Positions 46,733-60,180 of a stretch of DNA of 64,000 nt are shown in pieces (position 1 is the first letter of the stretch; the number at the start of each line of letters is the position of its first letter). Below the pieces are notes generated by a model. The model saw only the letters and a list, made by a program, of their open reading frames with translations, did not search any database and was not told the DNA's origin. Source of the DNA: Harmothoe impar (lineage: Eukaryota > Annelida > Polychaeta > Phyllodocida > Polynoidae). Location of the stretch: the NCBI GenBank assembly GCA_947462335.1, contig OX381707.1, positions 86,859,606 to 86,923,605 of the forward strand, given 5' to 3'. The translations under genes were made by a program, and so were the position numbers.

Positions 46733-47384
46733 TGAACAGTGACTCAGCATGTTTCAGGCTGACAGTGACTCATCATGTGTTAGGCTGACAGTGACTCAGC
46801 ATGTGTCAGGCTGACAGTGACTCAGCATGTTTCAGGCTGACAGTGACTCAGCATGTGTCAGGCTGACAGTGACTCAGCATGTTTCAGGCTGACAGTGACT
46901 CAGCATGTTTCAGGCTGACAGTGACTCAGCATGTTTCAGGCTGACAGTGACTCAGCATGTTTCAGGCTGACAGTGACTCAGCATGTGTCAGGCTGACAGT
47001 GACTCAGCATGTTTCAGGCTGACAGTGACTCAGCATGTTTCAGGCTGACAGTGACTCAGCATGTTTCAGGCTGACAGTGACTCAGCATGTTTCAGGCTGA
47101 CAGTGATTCAGCATGTTTCAGGCTGACAGTGACTCAGCATGTTTCAGGCTGACAGTGACTCATCATGTTTCAGGCTGACAGTGACTCAGCATGTTTCAGG
47201 CTGACAGTGACTCAGCATGTTTCAGGCTGACAGTGACTCAGCATGTTTCAGGCTGACAGTGACTCATCATGTTTCAGGCTGACAGTGACTCAGCATGTTT
47301 CAGGCTGACAGTGACTCAGCATGCTTCAGGCTGACAGTGACTCAGCATGTTTCAGGCTGACAGTGACTCAGCATGTTTCAGGCC
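46733..47384. repeat. 26-bp minisatellite with NF-E2/ARE-like core
   Basis: About 25 very uniform copies of a 26-bp unit: GTGACTCAGCATGTTTCAGG plus CTGACA. Variation is limited to TTT/TGT and CAGCAT/CATCAT changes. Confidence 0.97.
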
Positions 47385-47671
47385 CAGAGAGATTACCTGC
47401 CTTAAATGTTTCGGAGTCCCTCCTCATGAGGACATTTGAATCATATTTATCCTTTTAGGACCCACACAGTGGATTAACCCTTTATTGACAGCATGTTACT
47501 AAAAGATAACATCCATTGTTATGATGCAGAAATGCAGCCCTGGTGAGTAACTCGACAGGGAGATATTCATTTTTATTTCAGGCCAACTTTAACCTTTCAT
47601 TTCTTTGTCTCTCTCTGCACGTCTTTGTGTCTTTGTTTCTGCCTCTTTTTGTCTCCTGCTGTTTCTCACTT

Positions 47672-50600
47672 CTGATCCGTTTGTCTATTCCATTTCTCTT
47701 TTTATCTCTATAGCTCTCTATACCAATTTGCTACATTTGTATTCCAGTCCCTGTTTCATGCATCTCCATAGCATAAGCTGACAGCTTCCCAGCCTACTTT
47801 CGTAACAAGCTCAGATTCCACCCTTAAGGCCCCTAATTTACATAATGAAGTGCACCCCCTACTCGGCCCCCATATGTATGGGGCACTGATGGGGGTTTAT
47901 GACCTGAGGGGTGTGGGCAGGCAGCGTATGGATGGGTCCTTAAAGGGGCATGGATTTACTGAGCACAGATTGGTGCTTTGCCCTAGGGAGAGAAATGCTA
48001 TAGATTTTATTAACATATACTTTTTTGGAGTAATTATATAATCTGCACTTCACTTAACACAGGCAGTTCATTAGAAATCACACTTCCCTTTTAAAAATCC
48101 ATTTTCTGGCTCACTCTGTGTTGGGCCTGTCAGCCCAGTTGTCACACAACAATGATTTTTATTGATTGATAATTGTTGATCAATCCCCTTTCAACATTGA
48201 TTCGACATTGATTCAATGTTGAACTGTTTTTGGTATCCACTAGGACTGAAACTTTTCTTTCCCAGCTATGATCTTTTTTGAATACCCTAACACACTGTAA
48301 TGATACTCTAATGGCCATTTATCGCTTATTGTACCAAAGATTTACCTTTAGACTGTATCTAAGATGAAAAAGAATATAATTCTGTAATTCTGTCCGTGCA
48401 TGCTTTTGCAACTTCACCTGAGACTTTCAATTTCCTGAGCAGATCAGTGCCCTTGTCTGTTCCAATTGACTCCCAGTCCGCCTGATCTGACAACCACCTT
48501 GTTCTTTGTGTCAATAAGAGCAGCATCCGAGGCACGCTAGGCTGGATTAGTGACGCCCTGAGTGTTTAACCCTGTAAGGGCCACATAGTGCTGTAAGGAG
48601 TTATGAGATTGGTCTTCATGCAGCCCTGCTGAGTAATTTGCACATGCTGCAATCATTATCAATGCCAACCCTGCAGGAGTATCTGTGCCCAATTGGGGTT
48701 GGCCCGATGCTTGAGGGCAACACTGTGTAGTTACTCACCAGGGATGTAATTACATGCTTCTCAACAAACGAAAGGTATGATGTGTTTGGCCGTTATAGGG
48801 TTACTGAGCCCTTAGAGTTTCAGTGAGTTTAGAGAATTCAAAGTGACAGCCATGCAATTATATCTGGGGATCGAAGTCTTTGGAAGTTAGGACCAGGTGT
48901 TCAGTTTAACCTTTTGAATTGTAACAATTGAATGCTGCCATTGATAATACTCTTCAGAACAACTTGACAGGTAGAGTAAGGACATCTGTAAAGTGTCAAG
49001 GACTGCTGATATTACGCAACTCTTAGTCTAACTGATAAGTGCCAAACTTAATCCAAAAGACAAAATGAAACTCTTCTTATGACTAAATCATTGTATGTGG
49101 AAATGTAAATCTCATCTTGCTAATGAATTACCCATTTACTGACAGTGCTAAGCAAAGTTACCATCAGATTAAGCCACTCCAAATAATGAGAGCCATGTCA
49201 ATTACAATGATTTATTTTTTTGCTAAGTGCTAAATGGGTAGGGTATTCTAGGCTCTAGGAGAACTAGTTTCATGTTTCGGTAGTTAAGAGATAAATGATC
49301 TACAAAAGTTGTAAATATCAATGTTTTCTCTATTCCATCGTGTTTGCTAAGTTTGCCAATGTTTATCCATTTTTAACAGTGTTTAATGAGAATTTGCTTC
49401 AAAACACATTTTTGGTGATACTGGTCATGATCAGAAACTAGTATGGTCATTTAGACAGTTGAATTAGTGAGCTGATAGAGAGGTGAGTGGCACACATGTA
49501 TGATCTGCTGCTGGGAAGCCTGCTGTCCCATTGCTAAGGGCACAGTACATTCAGCATACATTCAACATACATTCAGCTGGGCGAGGTGGATAAAGTTTCA
49601 CCAAGAAAGTGTACCCACACCCTTTTGTAACACAAAGAGAGATTTCTCATGTTTCAACATTGTCTCAAGTGTGTTGACACTGTATATTGGAAACATTTCA
49701 TAAGATCAATTCATGCGTTACTTATAGAGAGGATCCTTGGCATTTCAAAACCAGATCCTTCCTCCTTACATAAGTACTTAGGCCTTAGATCTTACTTTAA
49801 CATAGGGGGAGACTGATAGGGGAATCCCTCTCTGAAAGGTCCACATCTGCAGCAGTCTCCTTACACATTGTTGGTCTAGACCCAGTAGAATCATTGTTCA
49901 CAAATAAGTGTCTTAAGATGACTGTATCTGAACAAAGCATGTGAACATGTTTGCAACTAAACAAATTTAGGATGCCTTTAAGCAACACTTTAAGCAACTT
50001 GAAGTTCAGTAATGATTAAAGTTTACCTTCAAGCATATTTGATTCACTTAAATGCAAATATTGATGCTGTACAGAGGATGGTGGCTTAGGTGGTGCCATC
50101 TAGCCGGATGGTCTTAACTACTATGTTTTCAACCAGAGGGCACCACTAGAGGTCGTTTGCAGACCAAACACCTCCCCCTTTACCCTGAGGGTCTTGTACA
50201 AGACTCTGCACTAAAGCCGCCATACCCATCTAGTATTTCAGGTCATAAGGGGGCTATACCAGCCTATTTAAGAGGTCATGAGGGGTGTTCCACAGGGCAA
50301 CCTGAGCCATCAAGACCTGAATAAAATGGCTGCTAGGTGCATTTGTGCCCCATAAACCCATATTTGTGCCCTTTAAGCTGGTGTTTAGGTGGCTTTTAGG
50401 TTCTTTACGTGAATTGCTGTGTTGGTTAAGTGTAACTTGGGACAGGTTGAGGGAGCTTCACAAAGATGATAGGCCCTTTGAAGGCTAGAAAGTGTTTTTA
50501 TGTACTTTGCCATTGTGGTTTATGTCAACCATTTTGAATTTGGGCAAAATAAAAGGTAATGAGGCTGAAAAGATTACAGAGGCATATTGTACAAAACAAT

Positions 50601-53580
50601 AGAATGTGTCTCATGCATCAATGCCCTTAAAAGATTAGGATGGCAGAAATGATGTTCATTATCATAAGACTTCAGAAGTAGAGATGCTGAGGTAAATACA
50701 TGTTATTGGAAATGTAACTAAGGAGAGCCTGGGAGATTCATTAACATGTTTCTACTATAAAAAAAAAATTACATCCTAAAGTCCATATATATTTGCTGGC
50801 TATCTAGGCAAATGGATGAGGGCTGGTTAGAGCACTTCTATTACAATAATAGCTAAGGCCAAAAACAAAAAAAAGGTATGTTTCAGGTAACCCGATCGAC
50901 CTGATCAAAACAGGGCCGACCCTACGTTTTTTTATGCAATTTTGAAGAAATTTCCATATTTTTACCATTTTTTGGTCAATTTTCGGGTCTTCGGACCGGC
51001 CGGCTGGTATTTTCATGTAAAAAAATTAATTAATTAATAAAAAAATAATCTGACTTCTGACCCTACATTCTCTGCCCATGTTACCTGAAACAAACCTTCT
51101 TCTTTTTTTGGGCCTAAACATAGTGCACTACTTATCTACGATACAATTCTCTTTGCTACTTCAGATTCTGTCAAAGATTGCTGTATTTCATGGGTACCCA
51201 GTGTACACAGATCACAAAAGCAGCCCTTGATAGTTATCCCTGCAGAGAATATGCAGGGTTTAATAAGAGCTTATTCATACTGATATATGTACCCGCTGGG
51301 GAGTAGATGTTGGGGAAATGAGTTTTTGTTGTCTAGAGTTGCCAGAAGTTATTGACCATGGGTAAATACCTCTGGTACTAGTAATGGAATAAGTGAAGGG
51401 CCACCTAGTGAATATAAAGATCTGCTGTTCACCAGCAGCTTTTAAAAACAGGAATCCCCATAACGTACAGAAACTGATAAATGCTTATCAGACTCGCCAC
51501 TATCAACTGATGGCTCCGCGCAAAATGGAAAATCTCATTTACCATGCAGTTGAATCAACAACGAGAGTAACAGGAGAAAAAACAACAACGCAAAGTTTAG
51601 AAGGGGTGACAGAAAAGGCCCTAATTGCTCTTTACATTCATATAAAACACAGAGTTGCAGCAAATACTGCCAGCTTTAATGAAGGAGGTAAAAACTGCCT
51701 CGTTGCTGTAGGAAACAACAGTATTAGAATGTTGAGTCAGCACATCGAAAAATGAAAAAGGGTGGGTCGGCGTTGGGTGTCATCAACCCAGCTGGACTCA
51801 TTCTTCTGGTTTGTGTTTGGCTCTGTCTCTTTCTACATATCATTATCTGTATCTGTCCTTCTCTCTCTGATGACTACTAAGTCCTGTGTATATGATAACT
51901 CTTAACAGGGCTTTCTTTTCCAGCCAGATTTTTCTGTTCATCTGTCCGGCCACACTTTTATTTTTTTATCCTTTTGTTTGCTTTATACAGGTGTGTACTA
52001 TTTCCTGGACATCCTCAGTCAGACATGAGGCATTATATATCTTTCCCTTTTGTCAACGTTATATCAATGTGAAACACTGATTCGAAAAAAGCTAAAGAAA
52101 TATGCAATTAAACCTCAAAGGGTTGCATGTTGTTCGAATTATGTGTTCCTTGACAAGTAACTCACCTCTGCTGCATTCGAGCATCATACCTACTTTATGA
52201 GGTTGCTGCAGTGTGGTCTGAATGGTGCTAGATGCAGCACAGTGAGTAGACTTAACATGGCTGCATTCATGCATCACTTTGAGAAAAAGGCAATTATAAT
52301 GAATCAAAGCACGCTGCAAGGGTTAAATCTGCAGTCAACATGGGTCCACAATGCACACAAATACAGCTCATGGAGAGCTTGGGATTAAATACCATTTTCT
52401 GGAATTGGATGCAGTCTATTTACATTATCACACACGTCTAACGTCGTCTATAGGCTTTGAGTCAGCTTCCAATAATGAACATTAAGGAGGGTTGTCACAA
52501 GGCATCAATTTCCACAGTGCCACCATTAACAGGCAGGTTCATAGTGGCATGGCAGACAATGAGTCAAAGCTCCAGCAGATGTCAATATCTTCTTACTATA
52601 TGGACCGGGAGAAAACAGTCACAACCTATAAAGAAATTCTTGTTTGTAGAATACTCTTGAAAATAACCCTTCATTTAAGTTAAGTGACAGAGAGATAATT
52701 AGAGAGAGAGAGACAAGCTCTTAGCTATTGCAGCTTGGTGAATAAAACACCTCTGTAAAACACCTTAATCACTGCAAAACATTAAAATCTAATGTGAACC
52801 ATGACTGTGAACTGCATCATTATTAAATGAATAATAGTATATTTAGTAGTCACTAGTTACTATTGGCACTCTTGTTAGCTTTACAAAAGAAAATAGTGTA
52901 CTCAACTTGAAGATAAATTATTCACATCGATTTTTTTCAAAGTATTTCATTCAGGAAAATAATACAGCTACAAAAAATGATTGAATGTATTAAACCTAGG
53001 CTCCTGCGCATTGTATTCCTTCTGCTGGAATATAGTGCAATACAATGGTCTGGTTATCAGTGGTTAAATAGAAAATTATCTAGTACATAATGGATGAATC
53101 AAATATCAACATATTCTGACTTAATCTTTTCATTATAATAGGTTATAAGTTCCTATGGTTTAATACAAACCAACTGTGTTTGAAACTACTTGTACACATA
53201 TACTACACATATATTACACCATCAAGGACTACAACTAATACGTACACAGGTGGTCCAAATGTCTAAACATAAACTTACCAGAGGCATTTATACACAGAAA
53301 AATGAATCAGCCCTAACTATTTCTAAGGAACCTGTAGTTCCCACTTCTAAGGCTCAACTGCCTGTCTATTAACATAACTGCAACAGCCACAAAGGTGTAG
53401 TATGAATCACTGTACATAGTATGAGGTCATTATGAGGTGTTCCACACCTGCATGTTGTCTAAAGGCCCTTTGTTCTAACTTCTCATTTACCTCTACAAAG
53501 CCACACCTGCCCCAAAGCCTGCTACATCTGTCTCCTTAATTCATACCTAGTGTTTGTAAGGAGGATTCTGCTCACTCTGT
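47672..53580 (+). repeat. Segmental duplication block R2
   Basis: Direct, diverged duplicate of 54481-60180 (about 85-90% by eye, with indels). No conserved coding frame: the 120-codon open frame at 51393-51755 is broken in the second copy. Also related, inverted, to 1-3581. The interval 53581-54060 shows only C-rich low-complexity sequence near 53620-53690. Confidence 0.8.
50855..51117. mobile_element. MITE with AGGCCAAAAA termini
   Basis: Inverted ends of about 35 bp: AAGGCCAAAAAC...GGTATGTTTCAGGTAAC on the left, GTTACCTGAAACAAACC...GGGCCTA on the right, next to TA. Absent from the corresponding place in R3, which supports an insertion. Confidence 0.65.
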
Positions 53581-54059
53581 GAGGCATTCCGTCACAGGCT
53601 GATTCATTTTCAGTACCCAAAAAGGGCCCCCCTCCTCCCTCCCCCTCCCCCTCCCCCTATGCACCCCCCCTCCCACCTTCTTCTTCTTCTCCCCAAGTTA
53701 ATTAACTACTAAAGAAATCAAAAGATCCTCTGACATGTCTGATGTGTACATTCAGACTCCGATACATATTATTATACTACTTATGGTGAGGGTTGTAGAG
53801 AAAGTGTGAGTGAATGACATTCTTTTTCTTCCCCCCTTATACACACCTTTGGAGATAAGCCGCTTAAGAGAGTATGGGCTAATCCTGTTTCCAGCTGGAT
53901 CCTTCCTTCCACCCTGGATTCAAATCTTGTTTTTGATCTGGAGGTGTGTTACATCTAAAAGAGGATCAAGTGTCATAAGGAGATTAAGGTGTTCAACGAG
54001 AGCGTATACAAAAAACTTCATACAGCAAACAGCAGGTGATCATCAGACATGTTAATTAG

Positions 54060-54290
54060 GTGGTCACTTCCAGTCATGTGACCACTTTCTTTTTTAATTG
54101 GGTCACTTCTGTCACTTCTGGTCATCCCTAATCCCCCCTAAGTAGGTCACGTGACATCACTTCCGGTCATCTGAAGTAGGTCACTTCCGGTCACGGGGGT
54201 GTGGTCTATTTTGCAAATGAGGGGGTCACTTCCGGTCAAACGGAGGCCTCTGATTGGCTGGTACACCGGAAGTGACCCATTATGCAAATG
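54060..54290. repeat. CACTTCCGGTCA-rich segment
   Basis: Repeated CACTTCCGGTCA / ACCGGAAGTGAC motifs, a GGTCACGTGAC palindrome and a CTCTGATTGGCTGGT (reverse CCAAT) motif. Related to 28918-29075. Directly precedes the copied fucosyltransferase fragment. Confidence 0.5.
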
Positions 54291-54483
54291 AGGTGCTATA
54301 AAGAACTCGCCAAGCGGGGACAATACAAGTTTTACTTGGCTTTTGAGAATTCTGAATGTCCGGACTACATATCTCTGAAGCCATACCGGGCTCTGAACCA
54401 CAGCATGGTGCCTATAGTTCTAGGAGGTACAACTGCAGCTGAATACAACGGTCTCTTCCCGCCCAATGCGTACCTTGATGTCT
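54290..54483 (+). pseudogene. Fucosyltransferase exon fragment (partial copy)
   Basis: Almost identical to 45331-45521 of the fucosyltransferase exon: one difference seen (tgaagaa versus taaagaa). It covers the YKFYLAFENS to NAYLDV part, lacks the rest of the gene, and is joined directly to the start of block R3 at about 54481. It cannot make an enzyme. Confidence 0.9.
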
Positions 54484-57400
54484 GATCCGTTTGTCTATTC
54501 TATTTCTCTCTTTATCTCTGTAGCTTTCCATACCAATTTGCTACATTTGTATTCCAGTCCCTGTTTCATGCATCGCCATAGCATAAGCTGATAGCTTCCC
54601 AGCCTACTTTACTAACAAGCTCTGATTCCACCCTTAAGGCCCCTAATTTACATAATGAAGTATAACCCCTACTTGGCCCCCATATGTTTGGGGCACTGAT
54701 GGGGTTTATGACCTGAGGGGTGTAGGCAGGCAGTGGATGGGTAGGGCCTTATAGGGGGCTGATCTAGTGAGCACTGATTGTATTGTATTTTGATTGGTGC
54801 ATGGCCCTTGGGGGAAAATGCAATAGATTAGAAAAACATTTGCTATTTCTGAAGTTTTTATGAAATCTACACTTCATTTAACACAGGCTAACCATTCTTC
54901 TCTTTTAATAATCCTCATTTTTGCTTTAGGCATTGGGCAGGTCAATCAAGTTGTCACAGAACAGCATTGATTGATCAGCTTAGATTCAACGATGATCCAA
55001 CATTGATTCAATATTAAGTATTTCTTTTTGTCCACTAGGACTGAAACTATACTTTCCTTTTTTGATTACATGCACACCCTGTAATATTCACCATTTTCTA
55101 GATAGTCTTATGGTATTTTTTCATTTATTGTGCCAAAGTTTAAATTATTTACCCATAGACTCTAGATCTATAAAGAGAAGAATATAATGCCTGTAATTCT
55201 GTCAAACATGTGCAATAATTTGAATGTCACTTCACATAAGTTATGTCTTGAAACTTCACCTGAGACTTTCAATTTCCGAGCAGATCCACACCCTTGTCTG
55301 TTCTAATTGAGTCCGCGTCCGCCTGATCTGACAACCACCTTGTTCTTTGTGTCAATAAGAGCAGCATCGGAGGCACGCTAGGCTGGATTACTGACACCCT
55401 GGGTGATTTAACCCTGTAAGGGCCACATTGTGCGTTAAGGAGTTATGCAATGGTCGTCATGCAGCCCTGCTGAGTAATTTGCACATGCTGCAATCATTAT
55501 CAATGCCAACCCTGCAGGAGTATCTGTGTCCAACTGGGGTTGGCCTGATGCTTGAAGGCAACACTGTGTAGTCACTCACCAGGGATGTAATTACATGCTT
55601 CTTAACAAACAAAAGGTATGATGTGTTTAGCCTGCAAAGGGTTACTGAGCCCTTAGAGTTTCAGTGAGTTTAGGGAATTCAAAGTGACAGCCATGCAATT
55701 ACATCTGGGGATGGACGTCTCTGGAAGTTAGGACCAGGTGCTCAGTTTAACCTTTGGAATTGTAATAATTTCATGCAGTCATTAAAACTCTTCACAAAGA
55801 GTTGACAGATAGAGTAAGGACATCTTTAAAGTATTAAGGACTGCTGATATTACTTACAAGCTAAAGACCAGTCTAATTCATATGTGACAAACTTTAATCC
55901 CAAAGACAAAATGATACTCTTTTAATGACTACTAATCATTGTATGTGGAAATCTTGCTAATGAATTACCCATCTATTGACAGTGCCATGCCAAGTCAACA
56001 TCGAATTAGGCCACTCCAGATAATCTACTTGTTCTCATCAGAGACCCATGTAAAATATGATGATTTATTCCTTTGTGAGTGCTAAATGGGCAGGGTAATT
56101 TAGGCAGTTGGAAAACAATATTCATGTTTCGGTAATTAAGAATTAAATGATCTACAAAAGTTGCAAATATTAACGTTTTCTCTATTCAATTGTATTTGCT
56201 AAGTTTTGCCAATGTTTATCTATTATCATACATTTTCCATAAAAATGTTCTTCAAAATACAATTTTGGTGATGCTGGTCATGATGGGAAACGAGTTTTAT
56301 TCGGAGTGGCCTCAGGTGAGTGATAAAAGGGGTAAACTCCCACCTACCTGGAGATTATAAATGATTCTTTCTGTTTCAGATTCTTCTCTGTAAGAGGGTG
56401 ACTTTGGCTTTTGAATGAAAAACTCGCTGTGTCTCATGATGACTTTTCAGCTAATAATATATATATATATATCAAATACAATACCATGTACCAACCTTCA
56501 CTAAAGGTGTTCAGTATGGTTCATCACTACAGTTAATCAGCTGATAGGGGGGCAGTGCCTTAGAGTACACTAGAATGTGGTGTTAGATCCCTCTGAAGCC
56601 AGGGCCTTGAAAGACAATCCCTTCAAAGCAGGGCCTTCAATGCCAGGGAGCTGGGAACCAGAAATCTTGTATAAATAACACAGAACCAACACCTATTTAC
56701 TCATAGTATCATTCAAGTAGCTTGCATTGACAGGAATCAAATATGTTTGAGGTGTACCTTCAAGCATATTCAATTCACTTAAATACAAATATTCATGCTG
56801 TACAGAGGACAGTGGCTCAGGTTGTGCCATCTCTTGCAACTGAATGGTCTTAACTACTATGTTTCCTACCAGAAGGCACCACTAGAGGCTGTTTGCAGAC
56901 CAAACACCTCCCCCTTTACCCTGAGGGTCTTGTACAAGACTCCCCACTAAAGCCGCCTTACCTGTCTAGTATTTAAGGTCATAAGGGGGCCATACCAGCC
57001 TATTTAAGAGGCCATAAGGGGTGTTCCACAAGGCAACCTGAGCCATCAAGACCTGGAATTAAATGGCTGCTAGGTGCATTTGTGCCCCATAAACCCATAT
57101 TTGTGCCCCATAAGCTGGCGTTTAGGTGGCATTTAGGCTAATTTACGCGGATTGCGGTGTTGGTTTATTGACAGGTCGAGGTTATCCCAATAGTAGATTA
57201 ATATAGTGGGCTATTTATCCACAATATAAATGTCTTTGCTACTTCAGATTCTGTCAAAGATTGCTGTGTCTCATGGATACCCAGTGTACACAGATCACAA
57301 AAGCATTTGTATGTGACGTGGCATTGTACTTCCTGTCTTTCCACTACTGCTAGTACTCAAGAGGACCACTCACAGGGGACAGGTCAGTATATGCAGGGGT

Positions 57401-58262
57401 ACTGGGGATTCAGTCTCCCCCAGCTAGGCTATGTCACTAGACTGGATAGTAGGACCCTTACTCTGCATGGAGAGTGTGGGTTCCTTTGTGCCTGATCAGT
57501 GATTGATCACAAAAGCAGCTCTCGATATTTATTCCTGCAGAGAATATGCAGCGTTAAACTGATATATGTGTCCACTCGGGAGTAGATGTATGGGTGAATG
57601 AGTCCTTGGTGTCTCGAATTGCCAGAAATAATTAACCATAAGTAAATACCTCTGGTACTAGTAACAGAAAAAAGTGAAGGGCCACCCAGTGAATATAAAC
57701 ATCTGCTGTTCACCAACAGCTGAAACAGAAATCCCCATCACGTACAGAAACTGATAAATGCCTATCAGACTCGCTGCTATTAACTGATGGCTCAGCGCCA
57801 AATAGAAATCTCATTTACCATGCAGTTGAATCAACAACGAGAGTAACAGGAGAAAAAACAACAACGCAAAGTTTAGAAGGGCTGACAGGAAAGGCGCTAA
57901 TTGCTCTTCACATTCAGATAAAACACTGAGTTGCAGCAAATACTGCCAGCTTCAATGAAGGAGGTAAAAACAGCCTCATTGCTGTAGGAGACAACAGTAT
58001 TAGAATGTGGAGTCAGCACATGGGAGAATAAAAAATGTGGGTTTATTTAGCGTTGGGTGTCATCATCCCAAACGGTCTCATTCTTGTGGTTTCTATCTTT
58101 TTCCATGTATCATTGTTTGTATCTGTCCTCCGGGATCTCTGTGTGACTGTGTTCCTGATTACTACTCAATCCTGTGTATATCATATCTCTTAACATGGCT
58201 TTCTTTTGTTTGCTTCATACAGTATTTCCTGGATGTATTGACTTAGACTTGAGGCAATATGT

Positions 58263-58397
58263 ATACAGGATTTGTTTAAGTTGTGTATTTGCCCGACAGA
58301 TTGAAATCGAAAGGTCCCTTATAAAGGGTTTCAACAAAATACGGGGCCTTGAGATTTCAATCTGGAGGGCAAATACACAACTTAAATTGATCCTGTA
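58263..58397. repeat. Fold-back insertion, 55-bp arms
   Basis: Arms about 58263-58317 and 58344-58397 (TACAGGAT...GGTCCC and its complement), loop about 26 nt. Missing from the equivalent place in R2, so it was inserted in R3. Probably a short fold-back element. Confidence 0.75.
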
Positions 58398-58606
58398 TTT
58401 ATTTTTAAATGCAGATGTCAAGTATTAAAGGAGAAAAAGACATTTTATTAACCTGGGTAGGGCCTAAATCAGCTATTGTACGTGTAAATATAGAATGTTT
58501 TGTAGTACTTAGGCTATGTTTCCATTAAAAATAATGTATTTTAACACCCAAACGAAGCCAATGAAAAAAAAGTATCATGACGACGAATTCGTAAGAAAAA
58601 CGTCGC

Positions 58607-58678
58607 GCATCGTCCGGGAATCTAACCCGGGCTGCGGCGGTGGAAGGCGAGAACGCTAACCACTCGGCCATCTCAGCC
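58607..58678 (-). tRNA. tRNA-like sequence, possible SINE head
   Basis: On the minus strand: a GATGGCCGAGTGGTTAG A-box region, a T arm CCGGG-TTAGATT-CCCGG with a one-mismatch B box, and TTTTT shortly after the 3' end. The acceptor stem does not pair well. A tRNA pseudogene or tRNA-derived SINE within an insertion into R3. Confidence 0.4.
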
Positions 58679-60180
58679 AGGCTAGCTTTGGAAGACTCAG
58701 TTGGGGATATTGAACCGCTGACCTTAGGTATCCTTACGCGCCACCGGAAGTGAAGTTTTCGCGAAATACGGAGGTTTGAGGAAGTACGGGGGCTGGTTAT
58801 TCAGCTTTTGCGAAATACGAGGCTCAGTGCTGAAGCCTACCTGACTTGATATTTACTCAAACCATTTAAAAATAAGTATATTTTCCTCTGTTTTACTTTA
58901 TACTTTTGTGTAACAATGGAACCAAAACACATTTCATGTGATAAAATTCCAAATTACACCTGTTATAGGGTGCATGGTTCTTTAATGCATCATGCACTGA
59001 AGTGTAATTCCTAACTGCTGCATTAAAGCACCAGGCCTTCTCTATGGGGTTGATGCATTCCACAAAGGTCTGATATACAATAGATGCAGCACCGGCAAGT
59101 AGACTTGACAGAGCTGCATGCATGCATCAGGTTGATAAATGTGCAGTCATGATGCATAACGCATTCTGCAGCTGTCAAAGCATTACTCCACATTCATCGA
59201 GGCTCCACAATCCAACTCATGGAAGGACTTATTTAAATCATCTCACATCATTTCTAACGTCATCTCACATCATCTCACACATCTGCAGTCACTTATAGGC
59301 TATGAGGCAGCCTACAATAATCCACCTTAAGGCTGGTCCTGACAGCAGCTGTTTGTTTAAGGTATTGTTTTCCAATGTAGAGCCATGAACAGACAGACGC
59401 ATGGCTGCACTGCAGACAGTGATTTGAAGGTCCAGGGGGGCTTTCAAAGCTCTTTATCATATGGAGTCAGTGAAAACAGCCAAACGCTATGAAGACGCAT
59501 GTGGAAAATACGCTATATGATTAGCTTTTCTTTTCCTGAGAGAGGTAATAAGAGGGAAAAAGAGACACACAGACAGTCGGTAAGGGGAGATTGTGGGACG
59601 ACCTCTGGGCCAAGATGAAACCTATTCATGCCCCCCCCCTGATTTTTGTCAGATTGTAAAAAACAATTAAAGCCTTTACTCTCATTCGCTTCACTTTTAC
59701 CATCAAATGCTCTCTTTAGAAAGTTAACAAAATGATTCCCTGATGCCCTTTTTTCATTGACCGTTTTGTAATAAAACAGGACAAAGGCAGATGTAGCAGT
59801 GGTATAAATAAAACACATGTGTTGCATATATTACACCTTCAAAGAGCTCCCACTAATAGCTAACAGATGGACCATATGTGAGAACATAAACTTACCAGAA
59901 GAAGAATGAAGCAGTCCTGCCCAGTTCTAAGGAACCTGTAATATCTACTTCTAAGGCTCTGCTGCCTGTTAATCAACACAACTACAACAGCCACAAAGGT
60001 GTAGTATGAATCACTGTAGGTAGTGTGTGGTTATTAGGAGGTTTTCTTCACCTGCTTGGTGTATAAAAACCCTTTGTTTTACACATCTACTTCCATAGCC
60101 GCACCTGCCTCTGAGGCTGCTACATCTGTCTTCCTAATTGTTAGCTATTATTTGTAAGGAAGATTCTGCTCATGCCTCTC

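Larger units (their letters stand above)
54481..60180 (+). repeat. Segmental duplication block R3
   Basis: Second direct copy of the R2 sequence, carrying its own insertions (58263-58397 fold-back and about 58440-58880 with a tRNA-like sequence). No coding frame conserved with R2. Confidence 0.8.

Noticed and set aside
51393..51755. 120-codon plus-strand ORF in block R2
   Set aside because: The equivalent sequence in R3 (57670-58020) has stops and indels, and the inverted copy near 980 is incomplete.
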